Source of the DNA: an uncultured Acetobacteraceae bacterium | GTDB taxonomy: Bacteria; Pseudomonadota; Alphaproteobacteria; Acetobacterales; Acetobacteraceae | Assembly (NCBI GenBank): GCA_903907955.1 | Contig: CAIVPZ010000161.1 | Location: forward strand, 1 to 50,528 | Reading direction: 5' to 3' | Length of the DNA stretch: 50,528 nt | Shown here: positions 1-10,749 of the stretch, in pieces | Layout of the letters: each line of letters opens with the position of its first letter | How positions within the stretch are numbered: position 1 is the first letter of the stretch | Program-made: the position numbers and the translations under genes | Notes under the pieces: model-generated | Database searches by the model: none | Told to the model about the DNA's origin: nothing | The model's input: only the letters and a program-made list of their open reading frames with translations

Positions 1-6
1 CACCCA

Positions 7-83
<77 letters not shown>

Positions 84-110
84 AAATAACCTCCCATATC
101 ATAAATATTA

Positions 111-150
111 GCCGCCTCGGAGAATACCCTCCGCAGGCGGCCTCTTCCTG
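111..150 (+). terminator. Probable terminator of the tRNA-fMet transcript
   Basis: GCCGCCT-CGGAG pairs with CTCCG-C-AGGCGGC (111-122 with 129-141, one bulged base, 6-nt loop). It is followed by a pyrimidine-rich CTCTTCCTGTC tail rather than a pure T run. It sits 28 nt after the tRNA end. Confidence 0.6.
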
Positions 151-269
151 TCGGCGACGCTCACCCGCGACCGGAATGGCCCTGATCCATCCTGTCGCCG
201 TTCACCAGCGTTAACCGGATGTTATCCGGCCACTCCCGATTCTGGCGGCAGCCTCACGGGAGAGATTCG

Positions 270-3089
270 ATGGTGCAAGCGAGCGCCGGGATCGCGGGCG
301 GCGCCTGGACGCGGAATAGTCCGGTGCCGGAGAAAGCGTCCGGCATCGACCGCCTGCGCCGCCGGGTGAGCGCGTACCTCGATGGTCGCGACACGCTGAA
401 ACTGCTCCCGGAATGCGTCGCGGTGATCGGTTTCATCGGCGTCATCTGGTTCAGCATCGGCGCGATGCTGGGGCAGCAATATGATGCGGCCGAGCGTGCG
501 GCCGTCCGCGACACCGGCAACCTTGCCCACGCATTCGAGGCAAACACCGAACGCATCGTCGCCGGCATCGACCAGATTCTGCTGTCGGTGCGTACCGCCT
601 ATGCCGACGCTCCCGACAGCTTTGACCCGAACGCGTGGCAGCGCCGGCAGATGTGGCCCGACCGTTTCATGGTCCAACTCGCCATGATCGGCCTGGATGG
701 GTTCGCCCGCGGTGCCACGATGGGCGGGGCGGCGATGCAGCGCGTCGACCTGTCCGACCAGGACTATTTCCGCGCCCAACTGGTCCCGGACCGCGACGCG
801 TTGTTCATCAGCAAGCCGGTGGCCGGCCCGGCCGGCGGCCAGTGGACGGTACAGTTCACCCGCAAGGTGCTCAATCAGGACGGCGGTCTGGCTGGGGTGC
901 TGGTGGTTTCGCTCGGCTGCGACGAGTTGTCGCGCTTCTACGACCGGCTTGAACTTGGCCACGGCATGCTCGCGCTGGCTGGCACCGACGGGATCATCCG
1001 CGCCCGCCGGCCGCTGCGCGAAGGGGGGATCGGCAGCGACATCAGCGGTGATCCGTTTTTCGGTCGCATCCGCGCCGGGCGCCATGGCGCCACCCTGGCA
1101 AGCAGCCCCATCGACGGCGTCGAGCGGGTGGTGAGCTTCCGGCGCCTGCCGGATCAGCCGCTCGTCGTGCTGGTCGGGTTCGATACCGCCCAGGTATTCC
1201 AGTCCTATTCGACCACCCGCGCGCGCGCGTTGATGGCGGGTGGCGCCGCCACCGTCGGTGTTCTGCTGCTGGGCACGCTGTGGATTCTCCTGCGCCGGCG
1301 CGGGATCGCATCCAAGCGGGCGCTGCGGCTGACGCTGGAGACCATCAGCCAGGGCATCGTGCTGCTGGATGCCAGCGGGCATGCGCCGGTGATGAACCGC
1401 CGGGCGCTGGAACTGCTGGACCTGCGGCCGGAGGAATTGCCTGGTTCGGGAATGGTTGCCTGGCCGCTGGCGACGGAGGGCGGTGGCGTGGCGGCGGGCG
1501 GGACGGTGATGCAACTCGCGCGCGCGGACGGCAGGATCATCGAGGTGCAGGGCCATCCCACACCGTTTGGCGGCGCCGTGCTGACCTACACCGATGTCAC
1601 CGACCGCAAGCTGGCGGAGGCGCGCATACTGCACCTTGCCCATCACGATGCACTGACCGGTCTGCCGAACCGCACCCTGCTGAACATGCGCATTGCCGAA
1701 GCCGTGGCGCAGGCGGCGCGCGAAGCGAACCACATCGCCCTGTTCTGCCTCGACCTTGACGGGTTCAAGACGATCAACGGAACGATGGGGCACGATATCG
1801 GCGACGTGGTGCTGTGCCGCTTCGCCGACCGGCTGCGTGCGCTGGTCCGACCCGGCGACACGGTGGCGCGGACTGGCGGCGATGAGTTCACCATCCTGGT
1901 GCGCGGCCTCGCCAAGGCGGCAACGGCCGAAAATGTCGCCCGGCGTATGCTCGATGGTTTGCCCTTGCCGGTCGATTCCGGCAGTTGTGCGCCGACGCTT
2001 GGCAGCAGCATCGGCATCGCGCTGTATCCCGAAGATGGCGCGGATGGCCCGACCCTGCTGAAGAACGCCGACACCGCGCTTTACCGGGCCAAGGCCGAGG
2101 GAAAGGGCGGCTTCTGCCGGTTCGAGGGCTGGATGGACCGATCACTGGCGGAGCGCCGCTCGCTTGAGCGCGATCTGCGGCTGGCGATCGAGCGCCGCGA
2201 GTTTGAAGTATTCTTCCAGCCGCAATTCACCTGCGACACGTTGCGGGTGGTCGGGCTGGAGGCTCTGCTGCGGTGGCGTCATGTCGAGCGTGGCTTCGTG
2301 CCGCCGGGCGCCTTCATTCCGCTGGCGGAGGAGTGCGGCCTGATTGTGCCGATCGGGCGCATGGTGCTGGAGCAATCCTGTGTGCTGGCCGCCGGGTGGC
2401 AGCCGCGCTGCCGGGTGGCGGTGAACCTCTCGCCGGTCCAGTTTCACGACGGCACCCTGGTGCCCTTGCTGTCGGGTATCCTGCGGCGTTCCGGCTTCCC
2501 GCCCAGCCTGCTGGAACTGGAGGTTACCGAGGGCGTGCTGATCAAGGACGAAGACCAGGCCCTGGCCACGTTGCATGCGCTGAAGGCGTTGGGCGTGCAC
2601 CTGGTGCTCGACGATTTCGGCACTGGCTATTCCAGCCTCAGCTACCTGCGCCGGTTTCCGTTCGACGGGATCAAGATCGACAAGACCTTCGTGCATGCCC
2701 AGCAGCAGGATTCCGGAACCCGTACGATTCTGGAAGCGGTGCTGGCGATGAGCAAGCGGCTGAACCTGCGGGTGGTTGCCGAAGGTGTGGAAACCGAGGA
2801 GCAACTGGCGATGCTGCGCGAGCAGGGCTGCACCGAGATCCAGGGCTTCCTGCTGGGACGGCCGATGCCGGCAGGCGAGGTGGAGAATTTCCTCAGGTCG
2901 GAGACCGAGTGGGCAGGACGTGACGGGCGCCGGCTGCGGCTGGCCGCATCAAACCGGACGGTGGCAGCGGCCCATCGCGGCGCCGATGCGGCAGACCGTA
3001 ACGGTCACGACCTGGCCAGGCGTTCCGCGAGGCTGGCGACGACGTCGCAGCCTGCCACCGCTTCGCCCGCCTGCCATGAACCCGCATGA
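270..3089 (+). CDS. Membrane-anchored GGDEF/EAL cyclic-di-GMP signalling protein
   Basis: A 939-residue protein that probably makes and/or degrades cyclic di-GMP. Order: cytoplasmic N-terminus; TM helix near residues 50-68; about 250 residues of probable periplasmic sensor region resembling the dCache arrangement; second TM helix near 318-340; a PAS-like segment; GGDEF domain with intact GGDEF at about 536 and an RxxD inhibitory site five residues before it; EAL domain with EALLRW at about 664, the metal-binding Glu of ELEVTEG and DDFGTGYSSL at about 781. Both catalytic signatures are intact, so sequence alone does not say which activity dominates. The start at 270 is chosen over 219 because GGGAGA lies just upstream. 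It converges on gyrB. Ligand unknown. Confidence 0.93.
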   Translation: MVQASAGIAGGAWTRNSPVPEKASGIDRLRRRVSAYLDGRDTLKLLPECVAVIGFIGVIWFSIGAMLGQQYDAAERAAVRDTGNLAHAFEANTERIVAGIDQILLSVRTAYADAPDSFDPNAWQRRQMWPDRFMVQLAMIGLDGFARGATMGGAAMQRVDLSDQDYFRAQLVPDRDALFISKPVAGPAGGQWTVQFTRKVLNQDGGLAGVLVVSLGCDELSRFYDRLELGHGMLALAGTDGIIRARRPLREGGIGSDISGDPFFGRIRAGRHGATLASSPIDGVERVVSFRRLPDQPLVVLVGFDTAQVFQSYSTTRARALMAGGAATVGVLLLGTLWILLRRRGIASKRALRLTLETISQGIVLLDASGHAPVMNRRALELLDLRPEELPGSGMVAWPLATEGGGVAAGGTVMQLARADGRIIEVQGHPTPFGGAVLTYTDVTDRKLAEARILHLAHHDALTGLPNRTLLNMRIAEAVAQAAREANHIALFCLDLDGFKTINGTMGHDIGDVVLCRFADRLRALVRPGDTVARTGGDEFTILVRGLAKAATAENVARRMLDGLPLPVDSGSCAPTLGSSIGIALYPEDGADGPTLLKNADTALYRAKAEGKGGFCRFEGWMDRSLAERRSLERDLRLAIERREFEVFFQPQFTCDTLRVVGLEALLRWRHVERGFVPPGAFIPLAEECGLIVPIGRMVLEQSCVLAAGWQPRCRVAVNLSPVQFHDGTLVPLLSGILRRSGFPPSLLELEVTEGVLIKDEDQALATLHALKALGVHLVLDDFGTGYSSLSYLRRFPFDGIKIDKTFVHAQQQDSGTRTILEAVLAMSKRLNLRVVAEGVETEEQLAMLREQGCTEIQGFLLGRPMPAGEVENFLRSETEWAGRDGRRLRLAASNRTVAAAHRGADAADRNGHDLARRSARLATTSQPATASPACHEPA

Positions 3090-3152
3090 CAACCAGGGGA
3101 GTCAGAAACCGGTGCTCTTGTTCGGGTAGTGGAATCCGCCCAGGCAACTGGG

Positions 3153-5633
<2,481 letters not shown>

Positions 5634-5659
5634 TTAAATCGCGGAACTGGCCACCCGCA

Positions 5660-6808
5660 TCAGCCTGGCGCGGGGGGGAATTCCGGGTCGCGTGCCAACG
5701 CATCGCCACCGGTCCGCAGCGCTTCCGCCATGCCGCGCAGGGGGAGAAATGTCTCGCGGTCGGTGCCGGTCAGCAGCACCTGCGCCGGCAGCGCCCGCAA
5801 GGCGTCGAACAGCGCCCGGCGCCGGTCGGGATCGAGATGCACCGCCGGTTCATCCAGCAGCAGCAGCGGCGCGAAGCCGCGGGCCTCGGCCAGCAGCGCC
5901 GCATGGCCCAGCACGACGCCGATCAGCAGCGCCTTCTGCTGTCCGGTGCTGGCCAGCGCCGCCGCCAGGCCGCTGGCCGCATCCGCCAGCCCCATGTCGG
6001 CGCGATGCGCCCCCAAAGCCGCCGAACCGGCGCGGGCATCGGCCGCCCGCCCGGCCGCCAGGGCCGCGCGCAGCCAGTCCTCCACCGCCAGTGCCGGCTC
6101 CCCCGCCAGCCGCGCGGCAATCGGGCAGCACAGCGACAGCCGCGCGGCCGGGAAGGTTCCCGCGGCGGCTTCCTGCGGCGCCGCGTTCAACCGCTGCACC
6201 AGCGCCGCCCGCGCCGCCGTGGCGGCCACCGCATGCCGCGCCATGGCATCCTCCAGCCCTGCCAGCCAGGCCGCATCGGCGCCGCCCTCGGCCAGCAGGC
6301 GGTTGCGCTGCGCCATCGCGGTGTCGTGCGCGGCCACCGCGCGCGCATGGCCAGGCTCCAGCGCATAGACCAGACGGTCCAGGAACCGCCGCCGCCCCGC
6401 GGCGCCCTCCTGGAACAGCCGGTCCATCTGCGGCGTCAGCCACACCGCCGACACGCGCCCGGCAATCTCGGCCTGGCTGCGCGGCGCGGCCCCGTCCAGA
6501 CGGAATACCCGCCGGTCCGCCGGCCCCTCCGGCGGCGTGCCGGTGCCGATGTCCACATCGCCCTGCGGCGTGGACAAACGCCCGGCCACCGCCCAGCCTG
6601 AGCCGCCCCGCCGCGCCAGATCGGCCAGCCGCGCCCCGCGCAGCCCACGCCCCGGCACCAGCAGCGATACCGCCTCCAGCAAATTGGTCTTGCCGCTGCC
6701 GTTCGGGCCATAGAATACCGCCACGCGACCCTCAGGCCGCCAGGTCAGCGCCGCATAGTTGCGAAACCCGGTGAGCGTCAGCCGCACCAGCGCGACACCT
6801 GCGCGCAT
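5660..6808 (-). CDS. recF: DNA replication and repair protein RecF
   Basis: An SMC-like ATPase that with RecO and RecR loads RecA at gaps. 382 residues, the usual family length. Walker A GPNGSGKT is at residues 34-41 inside a typical RecF N-terminus (LTGFRNY), and the Walker B/signature region LLLLDEPAVHLD is near the C-terminus. The ATG at 6808 has GGAG about 7 nt upstream. It is separated from dnaN by a 237-nt repeat-rich gap holding a 33-bp hairpin, so transcription from dnaN into recF may be attenuated, unlike the short gap to gyrB. Confidence 0.96.
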   Translation of the reverse strand: MRAGVALVRLTLTGFRNYAALTWRPEGRVAVFYGPNGSGKTNLLEAVSLLVPGRGLRGARLADLARRGGSGWAVAGRLSTPQGDVDIGTGTPPEGPADRRVFRLDGAAPRSQAEIAGRVSAVWLTPQMDRLFQEGAAGRRRFLDRLVYALEPGHARAVAAHDTAMAQRNRLLAEGGADAAWLAGLEDAMARHAVAATAARAALVQRLNAAPQEAAAGTFPAARLSLCCPIAARLAGEPALAVEDWLRAALAAGRAADARAGSAALGAHRADMGLADAASGLAAALASTGQQKALLIGVVLGHAALLAEARGFAPLLLLDEPAVHLDPDRRRALFDALRALPAQVLLTGTDRETFLPLRGMAEALRTGGDALARDPEFPPAPG

Positions 6809-6834
6809 GTGGGTCTCCGATGCTGATGCGCGTT

Positions 6835-6904
6835 AAGGCAAGGAAGGCCAGGGGCGCTGCCCCTGGACCCCGCCAAGGGGCAGTGGCCCCTTGGAACCCA
6901 TTAC
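6835..6904 (+). repeat. REP-like palindromic element, unit 1
   Basis: A member of the dispersed family in this window. Two hairpins lie in a row: CCAGGGGC/GCCCCTGG (6848-6855 with 6859-6866, loop gct) and CCAAGGGGC/GCCCCTTGG (6873-6881 with 6886-6894, loop agtg). The AAGGCC end faces the start of recF. It forms an inverted pair with the unit at 6985-7045. Confidence 0.9.
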
Positions 6905-6907
6905 TTT

Positions 6908-6978
6908 AAGGGTTGTTGGGAGAGGGGGGGTGAGGAGATGTATCGACATCTCCTCACCCCCCTCTCCCAACAACCCTT
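6908..6978. repeat. 33-bp hairpin between dnaN and recF
   Basis: 6908-6941 pairs with 6946-6978: 33 base pairs with one bulged G (in the G run at 6924-6930) and a 4-nt loop ATCG. The left arm is purine-rich (AAGGG..., then a run of seven G) and the right arm pyrimidine-rich. It is flanked symmetrically by two REP-like units in opposite orientation, so about 210 nt could fold into one large structure. No open frame with coding character crosses it. Confidence 0.95.
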
Positions 6979-6984
6979 TAGTAG

Positions 6985-7045
6985 CGGGGTCCAGGGGTCC
7001 ACTGACCCCTGGCGGGTCCAGGGCGGAGCCCTGGCCTTCCTTGCC
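6985..7045 (-). repeat. REP-like palindromic element, unit 2 (inverted)
   Basis: The same family as 6835-6904 in the opposite orientation, with the GCAAGGAAGGCC end directly touching the dnaN stop codon at 7046-7048. The second hairpin is a variant (CCAGGGGTC/GACCCCTGG). It may act as the 3' end of the dnaN message. Confidence 0.88.
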
Positions 7046-8170
7046 CTAAACCCGCATCGGCATCAGGACATACAGCGCGCTGGCGTCGGCGGCGTCGCGC
7101 ACCACCGTGGGTGCGGCGCCATCGGAGAAGCGGAACTCCACGTCGCCGGCGATCTGGTCGGTGATGTCGTTGAGGTAGCGGGCCTGGAAGCCGATTTCCA
7201 GCGGCCCGGCATCGTATTTCACGTGGTCGGCGTCGAGTTCCTCGGTGGCGGTGCCCTGTTCGGGGCTGGCGGCCGACAGCACCAGCAGGTCGCGGGCGAG
7301 CGACAGTTTCACCGGTCGCGAGCGTTCGGACGATATCGCGGCCACCCGCGCCACCGCGTCGGCGAAGTCCTTCTTGCCGACGCGCAGCACCTTGTCGTTG
7401 TCGCGCGGGATGACGCGTTCGTATTCCGGGAAGGTGCCGTCGATCAGTTTGCTGGTCAGCGTGATGGCATCGACGCGGAACTGGATGCGGGTGTCCGACA
7501 GATCGATGCGCACTTCGCCGCTGACCTCGTCGAGCAGCTTGCGCAACTCGGCCACGGTCTTGCGCGGGATGATCACGCCGGGCATGGCGCCGGCGCCGTC
7601 CGGCAACGGTTCCTCGACGCGGGCCAGGCGATGGCCGTCGGTGGCGACCGCACGGAGCACCTTGGTGCCGTCCGTCTCGGCGGCGTGCAGGTAGATGCCG
7701 TTGAGGTAGTAGCGGGTTTCCTCGGTGGAAATGGCGAATCGCGTGCGATCGATCAGCCCGCGCAGGGCGAGGGCCGACAGCGAGAACCGGTGCGGCAATG
7801 TGCCGGCGGTCATGGATGGGAAGTCATCGGTCGGCAGCACCACCAGGCTGGTGGCATAGCGGCCGGAGCGCAGCGCCAGCTGGGCGTCGGCGCCGCCGTG
7901 TTCCAGCTCGACCTCGGCGCCTTCGGGCAGTTTGCGGACGATCTCATACAGCGTGGCGGCCGGAGCGGTGGCGGCGCCGTTGCGCGACGTGGTAGCGGCG
8001 ATTTCCTCGACGATGGCGATTTCCATGTCGGTGGCGGTCAGCGTCAGGCGGCCGTCGCGCACGGCAATCATGACGTTGGCCAGGATGGGGATGGTGTTGC
8101 GCTTCTCCACCACGCTCTGGACATGCGCCAGGGCCTTCAGCAGGGTCGCACGATCGGCCTTGAACCTCAT
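7046..8170 (-). CDS. dnaN: DNA polymerase III beta subunit (sliding clamp)
   Basis: The ring-shaped processivity clamp of replicative polymerase. The 374-residue protein begins MRFKADRATLLKAL and has the typical clamp segments: NTIPILANV in domain 1, LPTDDFPSM, the RTRFAISTEETRYYLNGI segment of domain 2, and the C-terminal ALYVLMPMRV ending that forms the peptide-binding pocket. The ATG at 8170 has GAGG about 9 nt upstream; an in-frame extension to 8263 runs through a 21-bp hairpin and is not clamp-like. It lies downstream of dnaA with a 243-nt gap. Confidence 0.98.
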   Translation of the reverse strand: MRFKADRATLLKALAHVQSVVEKRNTIPILANVMIAVRDGRLTLTATDMEIAIVEEIAATTSRNGAATAPAATLYEIVRKLPEGAEVELEHGGADAQLALRSGRYATSLVVLPTDDFPSMTAGTLPHRFSLSALALRGLIDRTRFAISTEETRYYLNGIYLHAAETDGTKVLRAVATDGHRLARVEEPLPDGAGAMPGVIIPRKTVAELRKLLDEVSGEVRIDLSDTRIQFRVDAITLTSKLIDGTFPEYERVIPRDNDKVLRVGKKDFADAVARVAAISSERSRPVKLSLARDLLVLSAASPEQGTATEELDADHVKYDAGPLEIGFQARYLNDITDQIAGDVEFRFSDGAAPTVVRDAADASALYVLMPMRV

Positions 8171-8202
8171 GGCGTCATCCTCTTGGACCGGCGCAGCGGG
8201 GA

Positions 8203-8254
8203 CCGGCATCCGGACAGCGGCGCACCCGCAGGCGCGCCGCTGTCCGGATGCCGG
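8203..8254. repeat. 21-bp perfect hairpin upstream of dnaN
   Basis: 8203-8223 is the exact reverse complement of 8234-8254, with a 10-nt loop. It lies 33 nt before the dnaN start in the dnaA-dnaN gap. No T tract follows on either strand, so a simple intrinsic terminator is less likely than an RNA structure affecting dnaN expression, or a cruciform. Confidence 0.93.
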
Positions 8255-8413
8255 GCCGGCCACTCTAGCAACCAGTTGGCCGCCCGCAAAGCGGCACGAG
8301 GCCGGCCGCCGCCGTTGTGCCGGGGGCGATCGAACGGGTGGACGAATGCAAGTAGAGATAATTCGGTCTTGTCCGGGAAAACCTGACGGGCGCGGGAACT
8401 ATTGCGGCATCTG

Positions 8414-9958
8414 TCAGGATTCCAGCATCCGGCGCAACAGTTCCACGTCCTCGGCGAAGCTGGCGTCGCGTTCCATCAGTTCGCCGACGCGCTGCACGGC
8501 ATGCATGACGGTGGTATGGTCGCGGTTGCCGAACTTGCGGCCGATTTCGGGCAGCGAGCGGCTGGTGAGCTGCTTGGCCAGATACATCGCCACCTGGCGC
8601 GGGCGGGCGACGTTGCGGGCGCGCCTGGCCGAGGACATGTCGGTCAGGCGGATGTTCCAGTGCTCGGAGACGCGGCGCTGGATTTCCTCAATGGTTACCC
8701 GCCGGTCGTGCGCCTTGAGGATGTCGTGCAGCACCTCCTGGGTGGATTCCAGGGTGATGGTGCGGCCGAACAGATTGGCATGCGCGATCAGGCGGTTGAG
8801 TGCGCCTTCCAGCTCGCGGACGTTGCTGGTGATCTTGTGGGCCAGGAACTCCAGCACCTTGGGCAGCACCGGCACGCCGGCGCGGGCGGATTTGGCCTCC
8901 AGGATCGAGACGCGCAGTTCGAAGGTGGTGGCGTGCAGGTCGGCCACCATGCCGCAGCCGAGCCGGGTGCGCACGCGCTCCTCCAGCCCCGACAGGTCGG
9001 AGGGCGACTTGTCCGCCGACACCACGATCTGCTTGCCGGCGTCCACCAGCGCGTTGAAGGTGTGGAAGAATTCTTCCTGGGTCGCATCCTTGCCGATGAG
9101 GAACTGAAGGTCGTCGATCATCAGCACGTCGACGCTGCGCAGTTGCTCCTTGAACTCCATGGTGGACTGGCTGCGGATGGCGGCGATGAAGCGGTACATG
9201 AACTTCTCGGCCGACATGTAGGCGACCGAAACCGGCGCGCCGCGGCGCGAGGCGTCGCCGTTGCGGGTGAGATCCCAGGCGATGGCGTGCATCAGGTGGG
9301 TCTTGCCCAGCCCGACGCCGCCGTACAGGAACAGCGGGTTGAACCCCGCGCTGGCCGGGTTGGCGGCGACGCGGCGGGCGCAGGCATGGGCGAACTCGTT
9401 CGGCTTGCCGACCACGAAGCTGTCGAAGGTGAAACGCGGATCGAGGGCGGCGGCGTTTTCGCTGCGCCCGTCGGCGCGGTCCGGGGCGGGCAGTCCGCCG
9501 GCTGGCGATGGCTCGGACGCCGGCAGTGGCGGCGGCAGCGCAAACTGGGGCGACGATGATTGGGGCTGCAAGGATTGGGGCGGCGGCTCGCCGACGCTCA
9601 CCGGCTCGCCGACGCTCACCGGTTCGACGACGTTAACCGGTTCGACGACGTTAACCGGTTCGGCCAGGCCGTCGCCGGGAGTGATGCCACCGACGCGGAT
9701 ATCGACCCGGCGCACCCGACGGTTCTCCGCCTGCCAGAGCGCGTTCAGCCGGTCGCCATAATGGGTGCGCACCCAATCGCGCAGGAAGCGGGTGGGCAGG
9801 CGAACCGTGATCTCGTCACCATCGAGCCCGCCGAGCGACATCTGCCGCAGCCAGGTGCGGTACTCGACGTCGCCGACCTCGCTTTGCAGACGCCCGCGGA
9901 CGCGGGCCCATTGCGCAGCCAATTGCGGTTCATCGCGGGATCGCTGCCCAGCCGTCAT
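8414..9958 (-). CDS. dnaA: Chromosomal replication initiator protein DnaA
   Basis: Binds DnaA boxes and opens the origin. 514 residues from the ATG at 9958. Domain I is about 1-85 (EYRTWLRQM). A long variable domain II (about 95-165) carries tandem hexapeptides. The AAA+ domain has Walker A GGVGLGKT at about 212-219 and Walker B LMIDDLQFL. The DNA-binding domain IV ends with the signature NRDHTTVMHA. The frame stays open to 10042, but the residues before MTAGQRS look unlike DnaA. The Shine-Dalgarno is weak at either start, so the exact start is uncertain. It is followed by dnaN, the ancestral order. Confidence 0.97.
   Translation of the reverse strand: MTAGQRSRDEPQLAAQWARVRGRLQSEVGDVEYRTWLRQMSLGGLDGDEITVRLPTRFLRDWVRTHYGDRLNALWQAENRRVRRVDIRVGGITPGDGLAEPVNVVEPVNVVEPVSVGEPVSVGEPPPQSLQPQSSSPQFALPPPLPASEPSPAGGLPAPDRADGRSENAAALDPRFTFDSFVVGKPNEFAHACARRVAANPASAGFNPLFLYGGVGLGKTHLMHAIAWDLTRNGDASRRGAPVSVAYMSAEKFMYRFIAAIRSQSTMEFKEQLRSVDVLMIDDLQFLIGKDATQEEFFHTFNALVDAGKQIVVSADKSPSDLSGLEERVRTRLGCGMVADLHATTFELRVSILEAKSARAGVPVLPKVLEFLAHKITSNVRELEGALNRLIAHANLFGRTITLESTQEVLHDILKAHDRRVTIEEIQRRVSEHWNIRLTDMSSARRARNVARPRQVAMYLAKQLTSRSLPEIGRKFGNRDHTTVMHAVQRVGELMERDASFAEDVELLRRMLES
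9585..9656 (-). repeat. Four 18-bp tandem repeats inside dnaA domain II
   Basis: Units 9585-9602 and 9603-9620 are identical (GGCTCGCCGACGCTCACC on the plus strand). Units 9621-9638 and 9639-9656 are identical to each other (GGTTCGACGACGTTAACC) and differ from the first pair at four positions. They encode EPVNVV twice then EPVSVG twice. The pairwise identity suggests recent duplication by slippage in the disordered linker. Confidence 0.95.
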
Positions 9959-10306
9959 AACAGAGGCATCCCTGTCGATGTTACCGCCGTCGGCCACCAC
10001 ACACCCCTGCACAAACAGGTCCCTGAACCGCCGCCGCAACAATCCGGACGTGCGGGCAAGGTTGTCCCCTCATCCCGCCTCCGAAGAGGACCGACAGGAG
10101 CACTGGCGGCGGAGAAATGAGTAAACAGATTACGGGCGAAACGCAACCGTAATCTGGGGGGCGATGAAACGGAATCATCATGCGCTGAAACTGTTTCAGT
10201 TTTTGCGCGTCAACGACCCGATCTCAGGGTGTTATTACTTGATTGTGATTTGACGTCGAATTTCAGTCAGCAATCCGGGCGCGTCAGCGCCCGGACGGAT
10301 CGACAA
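9959..10306 (-). promoter_or_regulatory. dnaA upstream region with two palindromes
   Basis: A non-coding stretch of about 350 nt. CAGATTACGG at 10126-10135 is repeated inverted as CCGTAATCTG at 10147-10156 (11-nt spacer). CTGAAA-CTG-TTTCAG lies at 10185-10199, and an AT-rich tract at about 10228-10266. These are likely dnaA operators or promoter elements. By eye I found no match to the DnaA box TTATCCACA here, so the replication origin cannot be placed in it. Confidence 0.55.
10274..10295 (-). terminator. Hairpin after rpsT
   Basis: TCCGGGCGC/GCGCCCGGA is a perfect 9-bp stem with a GTCA loop, 11 nt past the rpsT stop codon. The sequence after it on the minus strand is not T-rich, so termination may be weak or Rho-assisted. 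Confidence 0.6.
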
Positions 10307-10576
10307 TCAGCCCGCCGCCAGCGCCTTGATCCGCGCTGAAAGCCGGGAAATCTTGCGCGCCACCGTATTGTGGTGCGCCACGCCCTTGGTGGCTGCCCGC
10401 TGCAGCTCCGGCTGCGCTACCCGCAGCGCGTCGGCTGCCGCCGATTTGTCGCCACCGGCAATGGCTGTCTCCACCTTCTTGATGAAGGTGCGCATGCGCG
10501 ACCTGCGGGCCTGGTTGCGCGCCGTGCGGCGCTCGATCTGGCGGATGCGCTTGCGCGCCGAGGCGGTGTTGGCCAT
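10307..10576 (-). CDS. rpsT: 30S ribosomal protein S20
   Basis: Primary 16S rRNA-binding protein of the small subunit. 89 residues, the usual length. It starts [13 protein letters not shown], is strongly basic and helical, and ends with [13 protein letters not shown]. The ATG at 10576 follows an AGAG-type ribosome site. A hairpin follows the gene, and dnaA lies downstream on the same strand, an arrangement common in alphaproteobacteria. The 173 nt between it and the upstream hydratase gene should hold its promoter; no clear -35/-10 was identified. Confidence 0.97.
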   Translation of the reverse strand: MANTASARKRIRQIERRTARNQARRSRMRTFIKKVETAIAGGDKSAAADALRVAQPELQRAATKGVAHHNTVARKISRLSARIKALAAG

Positions 10577-10749
10577 GAGCTCTCTTCGGCAGTGTGCGTA
10601 TGATCGCGTGGAACGGAAATCGCGTGCGGCGGAACGTCCGTCGCTGCGGCAATGAAGTCCGCGCGACAACGAGGGGGGTTTGTGTAGGGCAGGACAGCGT
10701 GGAGAGTCAAGGAAGCGCGGCTGCCGTTGCGGCGCTGCAACCGCCGCGT

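Noticed and set aside
222-1793. Minus-strand frame over the GGDEF/EAL gene
   Set aside because: Antisense to clear sensor, TM and GGDEF coding sequence; no recognisable protein.
9959-10306. Chromosomal replication origin next to dnaA
   Set aside because: The gene context and an AT-rich tract invite the idea, but I saw no convincing DnaA-box cluster, and in alphaproteobacteria the origin is often elsewhere. GC-skew over the whole chromosome would decide.
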